Source of the DNA: Gemmatimonadota bacterium | Lineage (GTDB): Bacteria; Gemmatimonadota; Gemmatimonadetes; Gemmatimonadales; GWC2-71-9 | DNA: 46,627 bases | Assembly (NCBI GenBank): GCA_003222035.1 | Contig: QHUS01000070.1 | Span: forward strand, 43,574 to 90,200 | Direction: 5' to 3' | Part shown: positions 1 through 10,206 of the stretch, piece by piece | How positions within the stretch are numbered: position 1 is the stretch's first letter | Layout: each line of letters begins with the position of its first letter | The notes under the pieces: generated by a model | The model's database searches: none | Told to the model about the DNA's origin: nothing | The model's input: the letters and a program-made list of their open reading frames with translations, nothing else | Program-made: the position numbers and the translations under genes

Positions 1-1163
1 TCCAATCCAACGACCTCCTCACCATCGGCCGTCTCGCCGACGCGGCGAACCGGCGCCGCAACGGCGATCGCGTGTTCTTCGCCGCGAACCAGCACATCAA
101 CCCCACGAACGTGTGCGTCCTGCGCAACACGTGCGTGTTCTGCTCGTTCGCGCGGATGCCGCAGGAAGAGGGGGCGTACACGCGTACGCTCGACGAGGTC
201 TTCGCCGAGGCCGACGCGGCACGCGACAACCCCACCCGCGAATTTCACATCGTCGGAGGCCTCCACCCGAAGCTGCGGCTCGCGTACTACGTCGACATGT
301 TCCGGGGCCTCAAGGCGCGGCATCCCGACGTCCACATCAAGGCGCTCACCGCCGTCGAGATCGCGCATCTCGCGCGCATCGAGCAGCGCTCGGTCACGGA
401 CGTGCTGCTCGCCCTCAAGGAGGCGGGAGTCACCAGCCTTCCGGGCGGCGGCGCGGAGGTGTTCAGCCCCGCAGCCCGAGCGACCATCGCCGACAAGAAG
501 CTGTCGGGGGAGGAATGGCTGGCCGTGCACCGCGAGGCGCACCGGCTGGGTCTGCCCTCGAACTGCACGATGCTGTACGGCCACGTCGAGACCCTGGCCG
601 ACCGCATCGATCATTTGCTCGCCCTGCGCGCGCTCCAGGACGAGACGGGCGGCTTCCTGACGTACATTCCGCTCGCCTATCACCCCGACCACAACGAGCT
701 GGGTGAGGCCCTCGGCCGCACCGGCACGGCGACGTCGGGCTACGACGACCTGAAGAACATCGCCGTCGGGCGGCTCGTGCTCGACAACATTCCCCACGTG
801 AAGACCCACTGGCCCATGGTGACGCCCTTCATCTCCCAGGTGGCGCTGGGCTTCGGGTGCGATGACCTGGAGGGCACCGTGGTGTTCGAGCGCGTCTACC
901 ACGAGGCGGGCGCCGGAACGCCGATGTGGCTCTCGTACGATCAGATCGTCAGCCTGATCCGCGGGGCGGGGAAGGAGCCGGTGGAGCGCGATTCGCTGTA
1001 TCAGACCGTCCGCACCTTCGAGGACTGGGAGCCGGGCGCGGCGCGGGCGCGGGCCGAGGGTCCGGAAGGCCCTACGTTCCAGATCGCTCACCGACCCCGG
1101 GCGCAAGCCCGGGGTGCCCGGCAACCGCCCGTGCTCTCGAGCGTCGTGGACGGCGCCGAATGA
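1..1163 (+). CDS. mqnE: Aminofutalosine synthase MqnE (5' partial)
   Basis: Radical SAM enzyme that joins SAM to enolpyruvyl-benzoate to give aminofutalosine, in the futalosine route to menaquinone. The frame is open from base 3, so the true start lies upstream of the window; the GTG at 72 is an internal Val. The core includes an INPTN motif followed by the cluster-binding cysteines (codons at 114, 132 and 141), a GGLHP segment, LPGGGAE and NCTMLYGH, as in the MqnE/MqnC family. The cysteine spacing is CX5CX2C rather than the usual CX3CX2C. The last 40 or so residues, Arg/Ala/Pro-rich, include a stretch encoded by a perfect inverted repeat and look like an added tail. The stop overlaps the mqnA start (ATGA). 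The following mqnA and mqnC make the pathway assignment secure. Confidence 0.93.
   Translation, partial: QSNDLLTIGRLADAANRRRNGDRVFFAANQHINPTNVCVLRNTCVFCSFARMPQEEGAYTRTLDEVFAEADAARDNPTREFHIVGGLHPKLRLAYYVDMFRGLKARHPDVHIKALTAVEIAHLARIEQRSVTDVLLALKEAGVTSLPGGGAEVFSPAARATIADKKLSGEEWLAVHREAHRLGLPSNCTMLYGHVETLADRIDHLLALRALQDETGGFLTYIPLAYHPDHNELGEALGRTGTATSGYDDLKNIAVGRLVLDNIPHVKTHWPMVTPFISQVALGFGCDDLEGTVVFERVYHEAGAGTPMWLSYDQIVSLIRGAGKEPVERDSLYQTVRTFEDWEPGAARARAEGPEGPTFQIAHRPRAQARGARQPPVLSSVVDGAE
1094..1115. repeat. Perfect 9-bp inverted repeat with GCAA loop
   Basis: The arms ACCCCGGGC (1094-1102) and GCCCGGGGT (1107-1115) are exactly complementary and separated by GCAA, a GNRA-type tetraloop. The element lies inside the 3' end of mqnE and encodes part of its atypical tail. 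It resembles REP-type palindromes. As RNA it would form a very stable hairpin about 45 bases before the mqnA start. Confidence 0.7.
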
Positions 1164-1981
1164 GAGTCGGCCGCATCGGCTACATCAACTGCGCGCCGGT
1201 GTACGGCGCCATCGACCGGGGGATCGTGCGGGCCCCGGCAGAGCTCGTGACGGGAACGCCCGCGGAGCTCAACGATCTGCTGGTCGCGGGCGAGCTGGAC
1301 GTCAGCGTGATCAGCGCCGTCGAGTATGCGCGCCACGCGCGCGATCTCGTACTGCTGCCGGACATCGCGATTTCGTGTGACGGACCCGTCCGCAGCGTCG
1401 CGTTGTTCAGTCGGCGGGCCGTCGGACAGTTGGATGGCCGGACGGTCCTACTGTCGGCGTCGTCGCGCACGTCCGTCGCGTTGCTCGAGCTCTTGTGCCG
1501 GGAGGTCTGGAAGGTCGAGCCCCGGTTCGCCGAGGCCCGCGCCGAGGCACAAGACTTGGAAGCGCTGGCCGCGCTGCCCCATGAGGCCGTGCTCGTGATC
1601 GGCGACGCGGCGCTGACGCTCGCCGCCCGGGGCACTTACCCGCATCGCTACGACCTCGGTACCGAGTGGAAGGCGTGGACCGGCCTCCCCTTCGTCTTTG
1701 CCGTGTGGGCCGCGCGCCGCTCGACCGATGCCACGGCCGTGCGCCACGTCCACGAGGCCTTACTCGCGGCGCGCACCTGGGGGCTTGCCCACCTCGACGA
1801 ACTCGCCGCTGTCGGGGCTCGTGCGTGCGACGTGGAACATGCAACGTGTCTCCGGTATTTGAGCGGCCTCGATTACGCGTTCACGTACAAGCACCTCGCC
1901 GGGCTGACCGACTTCTTCCGCCGCCTCGCGGCGGACGGCATCGTGCCCGACGGGTCGCTCCAGTTCCTGCACGTGGCGTGA
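1160..1981 (+). CDS. mqnA: Chorismate dehydratase MqnA
   Basis: MqnA removes water from chorismate to give 3-(1-carboxyvinyl)benzoate (enolpyruvyl-benzoate), the first step of the futalosine menaquinone pathway. The 273-residue product has the usual family length. It begins with the typical opening RVGRIGYINCAPVY and has the periplasmic-binding-protein-like fold expected for MqnA/MqnD proteins, including the segment LVAGELDVSVISAVEYARH that lines the substrate site. The ATG overlaps the mqnE stop as ATGA. The stop overlaps a GTG that could start mqnC. Placement between mqnE and mqnC supports MqnA rather than MqnD. No mqnB or mqnD is seen in this window. Confidence 0.93.
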   Translation: MRVGRIGYINCAPVYGAIDRGIVRAPAELVTGTPAELNDLLVAGELDVSVISAVEYARHARDLVLLPDIAISCDGPVRSVALFSRRAVGQLDGRTVLLSASSRTSVALLELLCREVWKVEPRFAEARAEAQDLEALAALPHEAVLVIGDAALTLAARGTYPHRYDLGTEWKAWTGLPFVFAVWAARRSTDATAVRHVHEALLAARTWGLAHLDELAAVGARACDVEHATCLRYLSGLDYAFTYKHLAGLTDFFRRLAADGIVPDGSLQFLHVA

Positions 1982-1983
1982 CC

Positions 1984-3027
1984 ATGGTCGATCGCTCGAG
2001 TCCCGAGTTCCGGTCCTACGTCGAGCTGTACGAGCGCGCGTCGCTGCTCGAGCTGGGCACGCTGGCCCACCAGGCGCGCTGGCGGCTGCATCCCGACGAG
2101 ACGGTCACCTACATCATCGATCGGAACATCAATTACACGAACGTCTGCGTGGCCGACTGCAAGTTCTGCGCGTTCTATCGCCGCCCCAAGCACGGCGAAG
2201 GCTACGTGCTCTCATTCGAGGAGATCGGGCGCAAGATCGACGAGCTGAAGGCCATCGGCGGGGTGCAGATCCTCATCCAGGGGGGGCACAACCCCTACAT
2301 CCCCTTCGGCTGGTACCTGGACCTGATGCGCTACATCAAGCGGCACCACCCGATCCACATCCACGGGTTCTCGCCGTCGGAGGTGGACTTCTTCGCGGGC
2401 CGCTTCGGCATGACGCTCGAAGAGACGATCCGCGAGCTCGTGGCCGCCGGACTCGATTCGATCCCCGGCGGCGGCGGTGAGATTCTGGTCCAGGACGTAC
2501 GAGACCGGGTCGCGAAGAAGAAGGCGGGCGCCGACCGCTGGCTCGACGTGATGGAGACCGCGCATCGCCTCGGCCTCAAGACGTCGGTGACCATGATGTA
2601 CGGGTTGGGGGAAACGCTCGCCGACCGGATCGAGCACCTGTTTCGTGTCCGCGAGGTTCAGGCTCGCACCGGCGGCTTCACGGCGTTCATCTGCTGGCCG
2701 TTGCAGCCGGAGCACACCGAGCTGGCCCATCTCGAGAAGACCGACGCGGTCACGTATCTCCGCACGCAGGCGATCGCGCGCGTCGTGTTGGACAACGTGC
2801 CCAATATCCAGGCTTCCTGGGTGACGATGGGACCGAAGATCGGCCAGGTGGCGCTCACGTTCGGCGCCAATGACTTCGGTTCACTCATGATGGAGGAGAA
2901 CGTCGTCTCCGCCGCGGGCACCACGTGGCGTATGACGCTGCCCGAGATGCAGCGGCTCATCGCCGACGCAGGCTTCGTGCCGCGCCAGCGGCGCCAGGAT
3001 TACAGCGTCATCGAGGAGGCGGCCTGA
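1984..3027 (+). CDS. mqnC: Cyclic dehypoxanthinyl futalosine synthase MqnC
   Basis: Radical SAM enzyme that cyclises dehypoxanthine futalosine, a late step of the futalosine route. The 347-residue product has the cluster motif C55-x3-C59-x2-C62 after INYTN, followed by AFYRR. Further family segments are IQGGHNPYIPFGWY, IHGFSPSEVDFF, IPGGGGEI and MMYGLGETLADRI. The ATG at 1984 is chosen. A GTG at 1978 that overlaps the mqnA stop is an alternative adding two residues. It is co-directional with mqnE and mqnA with no gap, so all three are probably one transcript. Unlike mqnE here, its cysteine spacing is canonical. Confidence 0.95.
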   Translation: MVDRSSPEFRSYVELYERASLLELGTLAHQARWRLHPDETVTYIIDRNINYTNVCVADCKFCAFYRRPKHGEGYVLSFEEIGRKIDELKAIGGVQILIQGGHNPYIPFGWYLDLMRYIKRHHPIHIHGFSPSEVDFFAGRFGMTLEETIRELVAAGLDSIPGGGGEILVQDVRDRVAKKKAGADRWLDVMETAHRLGLKTSVTMMYGLGETLADRIEHLFRVREVQARTGGFTAFICWPLQPEHTELAHLEKTDAVTYLRTQAIARVVLDNVPNIQASWVTMGPKIGQVALTFGANDFGSLMMEENVVSAAGTTWRMTLPEMQRLIADAGFVPRQRRQDYSVIEEAA

Positions 3028-3028
3028 C

Positions 3029-3424
3029 GTGCCGGACGTGCTGATCCTCGTCGGCTCCGAGAGCGACAAGCCGCGGATCGAGCCCGCCTTCGACGTACTG
3101 AGCAAGGCGGGCGTTTCGTACGAGTTCTACGTATCCTCGGCCCACCGGCAGCCCGACCAGACGGCCGAGCTCGTGAAGGGCGCCCGCAAGAAGGGGTTCC
3201 GGGTCGTGATCGCGGGCGCCGGCCTGTCCGCGGCGCTCCCCGGCTTCGCGGCGTCGCTCACCGACCTGCCGGTGGTGGGCGTGCCGTTCGCCGTGGGTCC
3301 CCTGAACGGGCTCGATGCCCTGCTGGCGACGGCACAGGTGCCGGGGGGCGTGCCGGTGGCCGCCGTCGGCATCGACAACGTGAAGAACGCGGCCTTGCTC
3401 GCGATCCGCATCCTGAAGGCGTAA
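3029..3424 (+). CDS. purE: PurE-type 5-(carboxyamino)imidazole ribonucleotide mutase
   Basis: PurE moves the carboxylate of N5-CAIR to C4 (or carboxylates AIR in class II enzymes) in purine synthesis. The 131-residue product starts at a GTG one base after the mqnC stop. It shows the phosphate-binding opening LVGSESDK, the SSAHRQPDQ motif with the catalytic His, a GAG loop, GVPFAVGPLNGLDALLAT and VAAVGID. It is shorter than typical class I PurE of about 165 residues and lacks the C-terminal helix. The loop reads GAGLSAALPG where class I proteins have GAGGAAHLPG, so the second conserved His is missing. No purK is adjacent. A short PurE subtype is likely, and the mutase-versus-carboxylase question is open. 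Confidence 0.85.
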   Translation: MPDVLILVGSESDKPRIEPAFDVLSKAGVSYEFYVSSAHRQPDQTAELVKGARKKGFRVVIAGAGLSAALPGFAASLTDLPVVGVPFAVGPLNGLDALLATAQVPGGVPVAAVGIDNVKNAALLAIRILKA

Positions 3425-3455
3425 CTGCACGTTGTGCACACGCCCGTGTGGACGA

Positions 3456-3482
3456 CGTTGACAACCACGTGTGGCGTCAACG
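3456..3482. repeat. Inverted repeat in the purE-ispF gap
   Basis: The arms CGTTGAC (3456-3462) and GTCAACG (3476-3482) flank a 13-base centre containing CCACGTG. The element fills most of the 85-base gap between purE and ispF, one of the few real gaps in this operon. It could be an operator or part of a transcript-end hairpin. No T-run follows it. Confidence 0.4.
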
Positions 3483-3509
3483 CCACGTGAACGGGGAGGA
3501 CCGGCTGCC

Positions 3510-3977
3510 ATGCGCGTCGGGATCGGGTACGACTCGCACCGCTTTGCCGACCGCCGCAAGCTGATCCTCGGCGGCGTCACCATCCCCCACCTGCAGGGGC
3601 TCGCGGGGCATTCGGACGCCGACGCGGTGACTCACGCGCTCACGGATGCCATTCTCGGGGCCTCCGGCCTCGGCGACATCGGCACGATGTTCCCCCCGAC
3701 GGATCCCCAGTGGCGCGACGCCAACTCGATCGAGTTGCTCAAGCAGGCCTACCAGCGCGTCGTCGCCACCGGCCTCAACTTCGTGAGCGCGGACATCACC
3801 GTCATCCTGGAACGGCCCAAGCTCACCCAGTACATCGATGCGATGCGCGACAAGCTCGCGGCGGCGCTCGTGACCGGCACGTCCATGGTGGCGGTGAAGG
3901 CGAAGACCAACGAAGGCATGGGATGGATCGGACGCGGGGAAGGGGTCGCCGTCATCGCCGTGGCGGTCCTCCAGTAG
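3510..3977 (+). CDS. ispF: 2-C-methyl-D-erythritol 2,4-cyclodiphosphate synthase IspF
   Basis: IspF closes the cyclodiphosphate ring in the non-mevalonate isoprenoid pathway and supplies precursors for the menaquinone side chain and polyprenyl carriers. The 155-residue product matches the family length. The metal ligands D8 and H10 (GYDSHRF) and H42 (GHSDADAVTH) are present, as are GDIGTMFP and the C-terminal KAKTNEGMGWIGRGEG. The ATG at 3510 is preceded by GGGGAGGA with good spacing, which rules out the longer upstream reading. IspF is usually fused to or near IspD, and no ispD is seen here. Confidence 0.96.
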   Translation: MRVGIGYDSHRFADRRKLILGGVTIPHLQGLAGHSDADAVTHALTDAILGASGLGDIGTMFPPTDPQWRDANSIELLKQAYQRVVATGLNFVSADITVILERPKLTQYIDAMRDKLAAALVTGTSMVAVKAKTNEGMGWIGRGEGVAVIAVAVLQ

Positions 3978-3983
3978 GTTCGT

Positions 3984-4586
3984 CTGAGCGACTTCCTCGG
4001 GTTCCTCGAGGGGCTCCCGCCCGGACCGCTGTACGCCCTGATCACCGCGCTGGCGGCGCTCGAGAACGTGATCCCGCCCCTCCCGGCCGACACGGCGGTC
4101 GCGCTCGGTGCGTTCCTGGCCGGTCGGGGTCGGCTCCTGCCGTGGGCCGTGTTCGGGCTCACGTGGAGCGCCAACTTCCTGTCCGCGTCCGGCGTCTATT
4201 GGCTGGCGCGACGCTACGGCCGGGCGTTCTTCACCGGTGTCACCGGCCGGCGGCTGCTGCCGGCCCCCGTATTCGCGCACATCGAGGGCCAGTACCAGCG
4301 CCACGGGGTGTACGGCATCTTCATCGCGCGCCTGCTTCCGGTCTGGCGGGCGGTGGTCCCCCCGTTCGCCGGGATCGCCGGCGTGTCGGCGCCGCGAGCG
4401 CTGATCCCGCTTGCGCTGGCATCGGCCCTCTGGTACGGCCTGCTGACGTGGATAGTGGCGTCCCTGGGTACCAACCTCGATGCGGTCATTGCCGTGCTGG
4501 CCCGCGTCAACTGGATCCTTGGCGCGATCGCCGGCGCCGCGCTCATATTTCTCGCCGTGTGGAGTCTACGACGGCTGAAACGCTGA
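3984..4586 (+). CDS. DedA/VTT-domain inner-membrane protein (copy 1), apparent CTG start
   Basis: Multi-pass DedA-family protein. The family is linked to undecaprenyl-phosphate and phospholipid flipping and membrane homeostasis. The frame opens just after the ispF stop at 3977, in the same frame, so a start must lie between 3978 and the first GTG at 4068. Between these there is no ATG, GTG or TTG. CTG at 3984 gives a 200-residue product with a normal N-terminus (LSDFLGFLEGLPPGPLY). Starting at 4068 would delete the first conserved segment before ENVIPPLPAD. Downstream come the VTT-type motifs GRLLPVWRAVVPPFAGIAG and the final membrane helix. The stop overlaps the xerD start (TGATG). A second DedA gene lies at 29035-29712. 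Confidence 0.85.
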   Translation: MSDFLGFLEGLPPGPLYALITALAALENVIPPLPADTAVALGAFLAGRGRLLPWAVFGLTWSANFLSASGVYWLARRYGRAFFTGVTGRRLLPAPVFAHIEGQYQRHGVYGIFIARLLPVWRAVVPPFAGIAGVSAPRALIPLALASALWYGLLTWIVASLGTNLDAVIAVLARVNWILGAIAGAALIFLAVWSLRRLKR

Positions 4587-5497
4587 TGGATCTGGCGGCG
4601 GCCTCCCCCGCGCCGTTCCGGCTCGAACAATTCCGGGACTACCTCACCCTGGAGGTGGGGAACAGCGCCCATACGGTCGCCAACTACGTCCGCGACGTGC
4701 GGCGTCTCGCCGACTACGCGGCCAGCAAGGGTGCGCGCCGTCCCGAGGACGTGACGAGCGCTCAACTCCGCGAATTCGTGTACGCGCTCAAGGACCTGGG
4801 GCTCGCGCCGGCCACGATCCGCCGTCAGATCTCCGCGCTCCGCACCTACTATCGGTACCTGGTGGGCGAGGGCCACGCCGCCCGCGACCCGACCGAGCGG
4901 CTGGAGTCGCCCCGGCTTTGGCGTCGCCTGCCCACCGTCTTGTCCGTGCCGGAAATCGAGCGGCTCCTGGCGGCCCCCAACACAGACGAGCCGCTGGCGG
5001 TCCGGGATGGCGCGCTGCTCGAGCTCGCGTATGCGACCGGGGCCCGCGTGTCCGAGCTGGTGGGGCTCAAGCTCCAGGACGTCGTGTACGAGGAGAGAGT
5101 CGCGCGCCTCTTCGGCAAGGGCTCCAAGGAGCGCATCGTGCCGGTGGGCCGGCGCGCCCTCGGCGTGGTAGCGCTGTACGCCCGCGAGGTTCGGCCCCGC
5201 CTCGACAAGGGGAAGGGGAGCGGCATGCTCTTCCTCAACGCCCGTGGCACGCCGCTGACGCGGGTGGGAGCCTGGACGGTTATCAAACGGGCGGCGCGGC
5301 TCGCGAGACTCACGAAGCGCGTGACCCCTCATACCCTACGCCATACGTTTGCGACCCACCTGCTCGAAGGCGGTGCGGACCTCCGCGCCGTCCAGGAAAT
5401 GCTCGGGCACGCGGATCTCGCCACCACGCAGCTGTACACCCACGTCGACCGGGACTACCTGCGCACGGTGCACAAGACGTTTCACCCACGAGGTTGA
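4586..5497 (+). CDS. xerD: Tyrosine recombinase XerD
   Basis: Site-specific recombinase that resolves chromosome dimers at dif with XerC. The 303-residue product has an N-terminal SAM-like core-binding domain (about 10-95) and a C-terminal catalytic domain. The catalytic residues are Arg154 (ATGARVSEL), the HTLRH motif with His249 and Arg252, His275 (LGHADL) and the nucleophile Tyr284 (TTQLYTHV). The ending HPRG and GADLRAVQEMLGHADLATTQ fit XerD better than XerC. The ATG shares its A with the upstream DedA stop. The housekeeping context and full-length domain argue against a phage or integron integrase. Confidence 0.9.
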   Translation: MDLAAASPAPFRLEQFRDYLTLEVGNSAHTVANYVRDVRRLADYAASKGARRPEDVTSAQLREFVYALKDLGLAPATIRRQISALRTYYRYLVGEGHAARDPTERLESPRLWRRLPTVLSVPEIERLLAAPNTDEPLAVRDGALLELAYATGARVSELVGLKLQDVVYEERVARLFGKGSKERIVPVGRRALGVVALYAREVRPRLDKGKGSGMLFLNARGTPLTRVGAWTVIKRAARLARLTKRVTPHTLRHTFATHLLEGGADLRAVQEMLGHADLATTQLYTHVDRDYLRTVHKTFHPRG

Positions 5498-5502
5498 GGG
5501 GT

Positions 5503-5775
5503 ATGTCCCGCGCGTTCGTGAAAGAGGATTCCGGAGACCGCGTCCCCCGGCGCCATTACACGCTCCCGCCGCGCAGTGACCCCGGCTTCGACGCCGCAGC
5601 CGCCCAGGCGCTGCTCGAGGCCGCCCGCGTGGACGAGACGGCGAGCGCCGAGCAGGCCACGGGCTATTACTGGGGAGAAGCGAAGCTTCGGCCCCACGTC
5701 CTGCGGATCCTCGAGGGAGCGCGCGCGGCTGGCGACGAGCGCCTCGAGCAGTTGGCCCAGCGCTTCCTCGCATGA
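5503..5775 (+). CDS. Small conserved-looking protein of unknown function, MSRAFVKE type
   Basis: A 90-residue acidic, soluble-looking protein that I do not assign to a family. It opens with MSRAFVKE, an N-terminal signature also found on some GreA/GreB-like proteins, but no Gre domain follows. After a Pro-rich linker ([14 protein letters not shown]) come two predicted helices around an invariant-looking [17 protein letters not shown] segment. It starts five bases after xerD and ends 10 bases before the Fpg GTG, so it is co-transcribed with them. There are no membrane helices or cysteines. The gene is probably real: it has its own ATG and codon usage like its neighbours. Confidence 0.7.
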   Translation: MSRAFVKEDSGDRVPRRHYTLPPRSDPGFDAAAAQALLEAARVDETASAEQATGYYWGEAKLRPHVLRILEGARAAGDERLEQLAQRFLA

Positions 5776-5785
5776 CGCCTCCGCC

Positions 5786-6685
5786 GTGCCCGAGCTTCCG
5801 GACATCGCGCTGTACCTAGGCGCCCTGGCGCCCAGGGTAGTAGGCTCCCGGCTCGAGCGCCTGCGCATCGCGAGCCCGTTTCTCCTCCGGACCGCGGAGC
5901 CCCCGGTCGCCGATCTCGCGGGACGACAGGTCGTGGCGGTGCGCCGCATCGGGAAGCGCATCGTCCTCGCATTCGACGGCGACACCTTCGTCGTCTTGCA
6001 TCTGATGATCGCCGGGCGGCTGCACTGGAAGCCCGCGGGCGCTCCGATCCCGCGTCGGGCGGGGCTCGCCGCGTTCGATTTCCCGAACGGCACGCTGCTG
6101 CTCACCGAAGCCGGCTCGAAGCACCGGGCCTCGCTCCACGTCGTGCGCGGCCGGGAAGCACTCGCCGCCCACGATCGCGGCGGGCTGGACGTGCTGACCG
6201 CGACCCTCGAACAGTTCCGCGAGGCGTTGGTCCGGGAGTCACACACGCTCAAGCGGGCGCTCACCGACCCCCGCCTGTTCGACGGGATCGGCAACGCCTA
6301 CTCCGACGAAATCCTCCACGCGGCCCGCCTGTCGCCGCTCCGCCTGACGACGCAGCTCACAGCCGACGAGGTGGAACGGCTGTTTCGCGCCGTGCGCGAC
6401 ACGCTCGTAACGTGGATGGAACGACTGCGCACCCAGATGGGCGACGCGTTTCCGGAAAAGGTGACTGCATTCCGCGAGGGGATGGCCGTGCACGGCCGCT
6501 TCCGCAAGCCGTGCCCCGTGTGTGGGTCGCCGGTGCAACGCATCCGGTATGCCGAAAACGAAGTGAACTACTGCGCCACCTGTCAGACCGGGGGCCGGCT
6601 CCTCGCCGACCGGTCCCTCTCGCGGCTCCTGAAGCAGGACTGGCCGCGCTCCCTGGAGGAATGGGAGGAGCGCGCAGCCCGCTGA
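5786..6685 (+). CDS. mutM: Formamidopyrimidine-DNA glycosylase family (Fpg/Nei)
   Basis: Base-excision repair glycosylase/AP lyase that removes oxidised bases such as 8-oxoguanine. The GTG at 5786 is fixed by the need for Pro2-Glu3 after Met removal (M-PELPD), the catalytic N-terminus. The 299-residue product has the N-terminal beta domain and a helix-two-turn-helix region with [16 protein letters not shown]-terminal zinc finger carries C243-x2-C246 and C263-x2-C266. Details of the oxidised-base loop are not decisive between MutM and Nei-type specificity. The GTG lies 10 bases after the small upstream gene. Confidence 0.9.
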   Translation: MPELPDIALYLGALAPRVVGSRLERLRIASPFLLRTAEPPVADLAGRQVVAVRRIGKRIVLAFDGDTFVVLHLMIAGRLHWKPAGAPIPRRAGLAAFDFPNGTLLLTEAGSKHRASLHVVRGREALAAHDRGGLDVLTATLEQFREALVRESHTLKRALTDPRLFDGIGNAYSDEILHAARLSPLRLTTQLTADEVERLFRAVRDTLVTWMERLRTQMGDAFPEKVTAFREGMAVHGRFRKPCPVCGSPVQRIRYAENEVNYCATCQTGGRLLADRSLSRLLKQDWPRSLEEWEERAAR

Positions 6686-6689
6686 CGTC

Positions 6690-7097
6690 GTGGACACCCG
6701 GCCCGTCACCTTTGAGCTCGCGTTTCAGGTCGCGCCCGACGACATCGACGAGCTCGGGCACGTGAACAACGTCGTGTACCTGCGCTGGGTACAGGACGTC
6801 GCCGCGGCGCACTGGACCTCCGTCACGAGCGCCGACGAACGGGCCGAGATCGGTTGGGTCGTGCTCCGGCACGAGATCGACTATAAGCACCCCGCCCGCC
6901 CCGGCGACCGGCTGATCGCGCGCACCTGGGTCGGCCCGCCGAGCGCCGCGACGTTCGAGCGCCACACCGAGATCCTTCGGGCGCGGGACGATCGCTTGCT
7001 CGCCCGTGCCCGCTCGCTCTGGTGCCCCGTGCATCCGGCCAGCGGCCGGCTGCGGCGCATCGATCCCGCGTTACACGACCGGTTCTACGCGCGCTAG
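6690..7097 (+). CDS. Hot-dog fold acyl-CoA thioesterase (4HBT)
   Basis: A 135-residue hot-dog protein of the YbgC/FadM type that hydrolyses acyl thioesters. The segment DDIDELGHVNNVVYLRW contains the conserved D-x-x-GHVNN active-site motif with the catalytic Asp and His. It is followed by the central helix and the strand HEIDYKHPARPGD. The GTG start is five bases after the Fpg stop. The substrate cannot be told from sequence. No lipid genes are adjacent. Confidence 0.87.
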   Translation: MDTRPVTFELAFQVAPDDIDELGHVNNVVYLRWVQDVAAAHWTSVTSADERAEIGWVVLRHEIDYKHPARPGDRLIARTWVGPPSAATFERHTEILRARDDRLLARARSLWCPVHPASGRLRRIDPALHDRFYAR

Positions 7098-7105
7098 ATT
7101 CCGCC

Positions 7106-7696
7106 ATGCTCTTCGTGCTCGACAACTACGACTCTTTCACCTACAACCTCGTCCAGCTGTTCGGGGAGCTCGGCGCGGAACCGGTCGTGTATCGCAACGA
7201 TGCGCTCACGGTCGAGCAGGTGCTCTCGCTCAAGCCCACCGCCGCCGTCTTGTCGCCGGGCCCGTGCACGCCCGAAGATGCCGGGATTCTCGTCCCGCTC
7301 GTCCGGGCCCTCGCCGGCAGGGTGCCGGTGCTCGGCGTCTGCCTCGGCCACCAGGCGATTGGCGCAGCGTTCGGCGGCCGGGTCGTCCGGGCCGACCGGC
7401 TGATGCACGGCAAGACCTGCGCGGTGATCCACGAAGAGGACGAGCTCTTCGAGGGGATTCCCAGTCCCGTGACCGGAATGCGATACCACTCGCTCGTGGT
7501 CGAACCGCGATCCCTGCCGAAAGACCTCGTGATCACGGCCTGGAGCGCCGACCGGCCGAAGGACGCTGAGATCATGGCGATGAAGCACCGCCGGCAGCCG
7601 CTGTACGGTGTGCAGTTCCATCCGGAGTCCATCGGCACTGAGCACGGGAAGCAGTTGCTCGAGAATTTTTTGCGCATCGTGCGCGCCACTGCGTGA
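7106..7696 (+). CDS. pabA: Glutamine amidotransferase, anthranilate/aminodeoxychorismate synthase component II
   Basis: Class I glutaminase that supplies ammonia to TrpE or PabB, making anthranilate or aminodeoxychorismate. The 196-residue product begins LFVLDNYDSFTYNLVQ. It contains the nucleophile Cys79 in GVCLGHQ and the His172/Glu174 pair in QFHPES. No trpE or pabB is adjacent, so the protein may be shared by both pathways, as in other bacteria. The ATG at 7106 lies 8 bases after the thioesterase stop. This is the last gene before a 74-base gap ahead of kdsB. Confidence 0.9.
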   Translation: MLFVLDNYDSFTYNLVQLFGELGAEPVVYRNDALTVEQVLSLKPTAAVLSPGPCTPEDAGILVPLVRALAGRVPVLGVCLGHQAIGAAFGGRVVRADRLMHGKTCAVIHEEDELFEGIPSPVTGMRYHSLVVEPRSLPKDLVITAWSADRPKDAEIMAMKHRRQPLYGVQFHPESIGTEHGKQLLENFLRIVRATA

Positions 7697-7736
7697 CGCC
7701 TTAACGCTCTCTCGTTCCACCGTTTAGGCCCAGGGG

Positions 7737-7765
7737 TAGACGCCACGGCACGGATTTTGTATGTT
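7737..7765 (+). promoter_or_regulatory. Possible sigma-70 promoter for the kdsB operon
   Basis: TAGACG (7737-7742) and TATGTT (7760-7765) are 17 bases apart and each matches 4 of 6 positions of the -35/-10 consensus. They lie in the only sizeable gap before the Kdo/Lpt operon. The expected transcript start falls at about the kdsB GTG (7771), which would make the mRNA nearly leaderless. The match is weak. Confidence 0.3.
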
Positions 7766-7770
7766 CCCCC

Positions 7771-10205
<2,435 letters not shown>

Positions 10206-10206
10206 A

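Noticed and set aside
4586..5497. Tyrosine recombinase as a sign of a mobile element or integron
   Set aside because: Full-length XerD motifs and housekeeping neighbours. No attachment-site duplication, cassette array or phage gene is seen.
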